From: Trebonia sp963822615 | GTDB taxonomy: Bacteria > Actinomycetota > Actinomycetes > Streptosporangiales > Streptosporangiaceae | Direction of reading: 5' to 3' | DNA: 64,000 nt | Assembly (NCBI GenBank): GCA_963822615.1 | Contig: CAWGIM010000021.1 | Span: forward strand, 1,054,001 to 1,118,000 | Part shown: in pieces, positions 62,442 through 64,000 of the stretch | Layout: each line of letters begins with the position of its first letter | Numbering within the stretch: the stretch's first letter is position 1 | The notes under the pieces: model-generated | What the model saw: only the letters and a program-made list of their open reading frames with translations | Told to the model about the DNA's origin: nothing | Database searches by the model: none | Made by a program: the position numbers and the translations under genes

Positions 62442-63279
62442 GTGGATGCCGCCACGCTGGCCGCCGAGCTGCGCTCGGGCCTGCCGCCGGCCCTGCTGGA
62501 CGTGCGCTGGGCCCTCGGCGACCCCGACGGCGAGAAGCACTACCTCGACGGGCACCTGCCGTTCGCGGTCTACGTCGACCTGGACGACAGGAACTGGCGG
62601 CCCCGCCCTCGCCGCAGGACGGCCGGCACCCGCTGCCGGATGTCGCTGACCTGCAGCGGGCCGCGCGCCGCTGGGGGCTGACGGCGCACCGGCCGGTCGT
62701 GGTCTACGACGACAACGGCGGGCTGAGCGCGGCCCGGGCCTGGTGGCTGCTGCGCTGGGCCGGGGCACACCGACGTGCGCATCCTTGACGGGGGCCTCGG
62801 CGCCTGGCGCGCCGCCGGAGAACCAGTGGCCGCCGGCGCCCACCGGTCCGAGGCGGGCGACATCACGCTGACTGCGGGCAGCCTGCCCACCGCTGACGCC
62901 GACGCCGTCGCGGACCTGGCCCGCACCGGGCGTGCTGCTCGACGCGCGGGCTGGTGAGCGGTACCGCGGCGAGACCGAGCCGGTTGACCCGCGGGCCGGG
63001 CACATTCCCGGCGCGCTCAGCCGTCCCGCCGGCGACAACCTCGCCCCGACGGCCGGTTCCGGCCGGCCGCCGAGTTGCGGGCCCGGTTCGCCGACCTGGC
63101 CGGCCCGGCCGACGGTCGGCGTGTACTGCGGTTCCGGGGTCACCGCCGCCCACGAGATCGCCGCCCTGCAGATCGCCGGTATCGACGCCGTCCTGTTCCC
63201 CGGTTCCTGGTCGGCCTGGTCGGCCGATCCGGGCCGACCCGCCGCCACCGGCTCCGAGCCCGGGAGGACCCCCGCATGA
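62442..63279 (+). CDS. two-domain rhodanese / 3-mercaptopyruvate sulfurtransferase-like (frameshifted)
   Basis: A SseA-type sulfurtransferase. First rhodanese domain: TLAAELRSGLPPALLDVRWALGDPDGEKHYLDGHLPFAVYVDLDD; after a break near 62585-62605 it continues HPLPDVADLQRAARRWGLTAHRPVVVYDDNGGLSAARAWWLLRWAG, then HTDVRILDGGLGAWRAAGEPV. Second domain: LLDARAGERYRGETEPVDPRAGHIPGALSRPAGDNL and, after another break, VGVYCGSGVTAAHEIAALQIAGIDAVLFPGSWSAWS with the active-site Cys in CGSGVTA. It transfers sulfane sulfur from thiosulfate or mercaptopyruvate. Breaks lie near 62590, 62765, 62932 and 63060. GTG at 62442 is the likely start if the gene is not fused to panE. Its TGA overlaps the next ATG (ATGA). 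Confidence 0.83.
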
Positions 63280-64000
63280 CCTCGGCCCCCACCTTCGACT
63301 CCACGCTGCCGCCAACCGCGTCGCCGCGGGTCGAGTTCATCAGCCTGTCGCACCTCAACCCCTCCACCGAGCTCAACCCGGTGCCCAGCCGCGGCATCGA
63401 CCTGGCCTTCTTCCGCCGTTACGTGCGCTCGCTTGAGGAGGGCGGCTACGACTACACCCTGCTGCCCTACGGCTCTGGCAGCGCGGACTCGTTCGTCACC
63501 GCGAGCGCGGTCGGCCAGCTCACCGAGCGGCTGCGGCCGATCGTGGCGCTGCGGCCGAACACGACCTTCCCCACCGTCGGCGCGCAGAAGCTGGCCACGC
63601 TCGACCAGCTCACGCGAGGGCCGCGCGGTCGTCCACCTGATCTCCGGCGGCAGCGACGCCGAGCAGGCCCGGCAAGGCGATTACCTGCCGAAGGACCGCC
63701 GCTACGCGCGGACCTCGGAGTACATCGACATCCTGCGCAAATCGTGGACCGAGGCGGCGCCGTTCAGCCACGACGGGCGAGTTCTACCAGTTCGACGACT
63801 TCGGGCCCGGCTTCCCGCCGTACCAGGCGCCGATCCCGATCTCGGTCGGCGGCCAGTCGGACGAGGCATTCGCGGTCGGCGGGGCCAAGGCCGACATCTT
63901 CAGCTTCTGGGGCGAGCCGCTGGACGACCTGCGCAGCGAGATCGAGCGGGTCAACGCGATCGCGCGGTCCGCCGGCCGCGACGACCTTCCCGCGGATCTG
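63276..64000 (+). CDS. SsuD-like LLM flavin monooxygenase, 3' partial (frameshifted)
   Basis: Runs off the window. From the ATG at 63276 (overlapping the rhodanese stop) it reads VEFISLSHLNPSTELNPVP, DLAFFRRYVRSLEEGGYDYTLLPYGSGSADSFVTA and LRPIVALRPNTTFPTVGAQKLATLDQLTRG. After an extra G at about 63617 it continues AVVHLISGGSDAEQARQGDYLPKDRRYARTSEYIDILRKSW, and after a second at about 63777 EFYQFDDFGPGFPPYQAPIPISVGGQSDEAFAVGGAKADIFSFWGEPLDD. These are signatures of the alkanesulfonate monooxygenase (SsuD) group of FMN-dependent luciferase-like enzymes. It would cleave a C-S bond with FMNH2 and O2. I place it in one operon with the PanE-like and rhodanese genes. Confidence 0.85.
   Translation, partial: MTSAPTFDSTLPPTASPRVEFISLSHLNPSTELNPVPSRGIDLAFFRRYVRSLEEGGYDYTLLPYGSGSADSFVTASAVGQLTERLRPIVALRPNTTFPTVGAQKLATLDQLTRGPRGRPPDLRRQRRRAGPARRLPAEGPPLRADLGVHRHPAQIVDRGGAVQPRRASSTSSTTSGPASRRTRRRSRSRSAASRTRHSRSAGPRPTSSASGASRWTTCAARSSGSTRSRGPPAATTFPRI

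Overview
The window is a GC-rich chromosomal segment, almost certainly from an actinobacterium of the Streptosporangiales/Streptomycetales type. Evidence: very high GC with G/C third positions; families largely confined to Actinomycetota (DUF4232, DUF574-type SAM methyltransferase, DUF4193, DUF4235, DUF3093, DUF3710, GuaB1); F420-type enzymes (deazaflavin-dependent nitroreductase, LLM oxidoreductases); and many genes whose -10 hexamer lies 6-7 bases before the start codon, as in leaderless actinobacterial transcripts. I see one tRNA (Pro, GGG), no rRNA, no CRISPR array and no transposase or integrase.

Layout. 1-6.4 kb: 3' end of a DUF4232 protein, a methyltransferase coupled to an MBL hydrolase, a nitroreductase, a Lys/Ala-rich histone-H1-like protein, DUF6457, a PD-(D/E)XK endonuclease beside tRNA-Pro, and a peptidoglycan transglycosylase. 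6.4-15.8 kb: GtrA, an ABC exporter with two permeases, a DUF2079 membrane protein, a large FAD/Fe-S dehydrogenase and a racemase/decarboxylase-like enzyme. 15.8-24.7 kb: amidase, lipoprotein, FabG-like reductase, a coupled pair of acyl-CoA dehydrogenases, then a LacI regulator with a beta-propeller lipoprotein and a small membrane protein. 25-32.9 kb: ammonium transporter with a GlnR-like site, alpha/beta hydrolase, GuaB1, TetR, lytic transglycosylase, MFS exporter. 33-43 kb: ferrochelatase, inositol monophosphatase and the conserved actinobacterial block DUF4193-DUF4235-DUF3093-AI-2E-dut-DUF3710-two TrkA proteins-TRAM methyltransferase. 43-49 kb: a small GntR regulator with a clear palindromic operator, an unknown 106-residue protein, an LLM oxidoreductase and a 1296-residue PYPGQ-repeat protein. 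49-64 kb: aconitase, an acidic unknown protein coupled to a phospholipase-C-like phosphoesterase, a membrane-anchored esterase, trypsin-like protease, FUSC protein, haem-oxygenase-like diiron protein, quinone oxidoreductase, then a LysR regulator facing a PanE-like / rhodanese / SsuD-like monooxygenase cluster that runs off the end and looks like a sulfur-compound pathway.

Sequence quality matters here. At least 13 genes are broken by single-base indels, mostly an extra G or C in a short GC run, while the protein continues in the next frame. The pattern fits draft-assembly errors better than pseudogenes. I have annotated each such gene as one unit and given the break point.

The most unusual items are the giant disordered PYPGQ-repeat protein next to aconitase, the PanE-rhodanese-SsuD/LysR cluster, the endonuclease with a duplicated N-terminal module beside a tRNA, several intergenic palindromes that look like dispersed repeats, and the frequent 15-20-bp tandem duplications inside and between genes.
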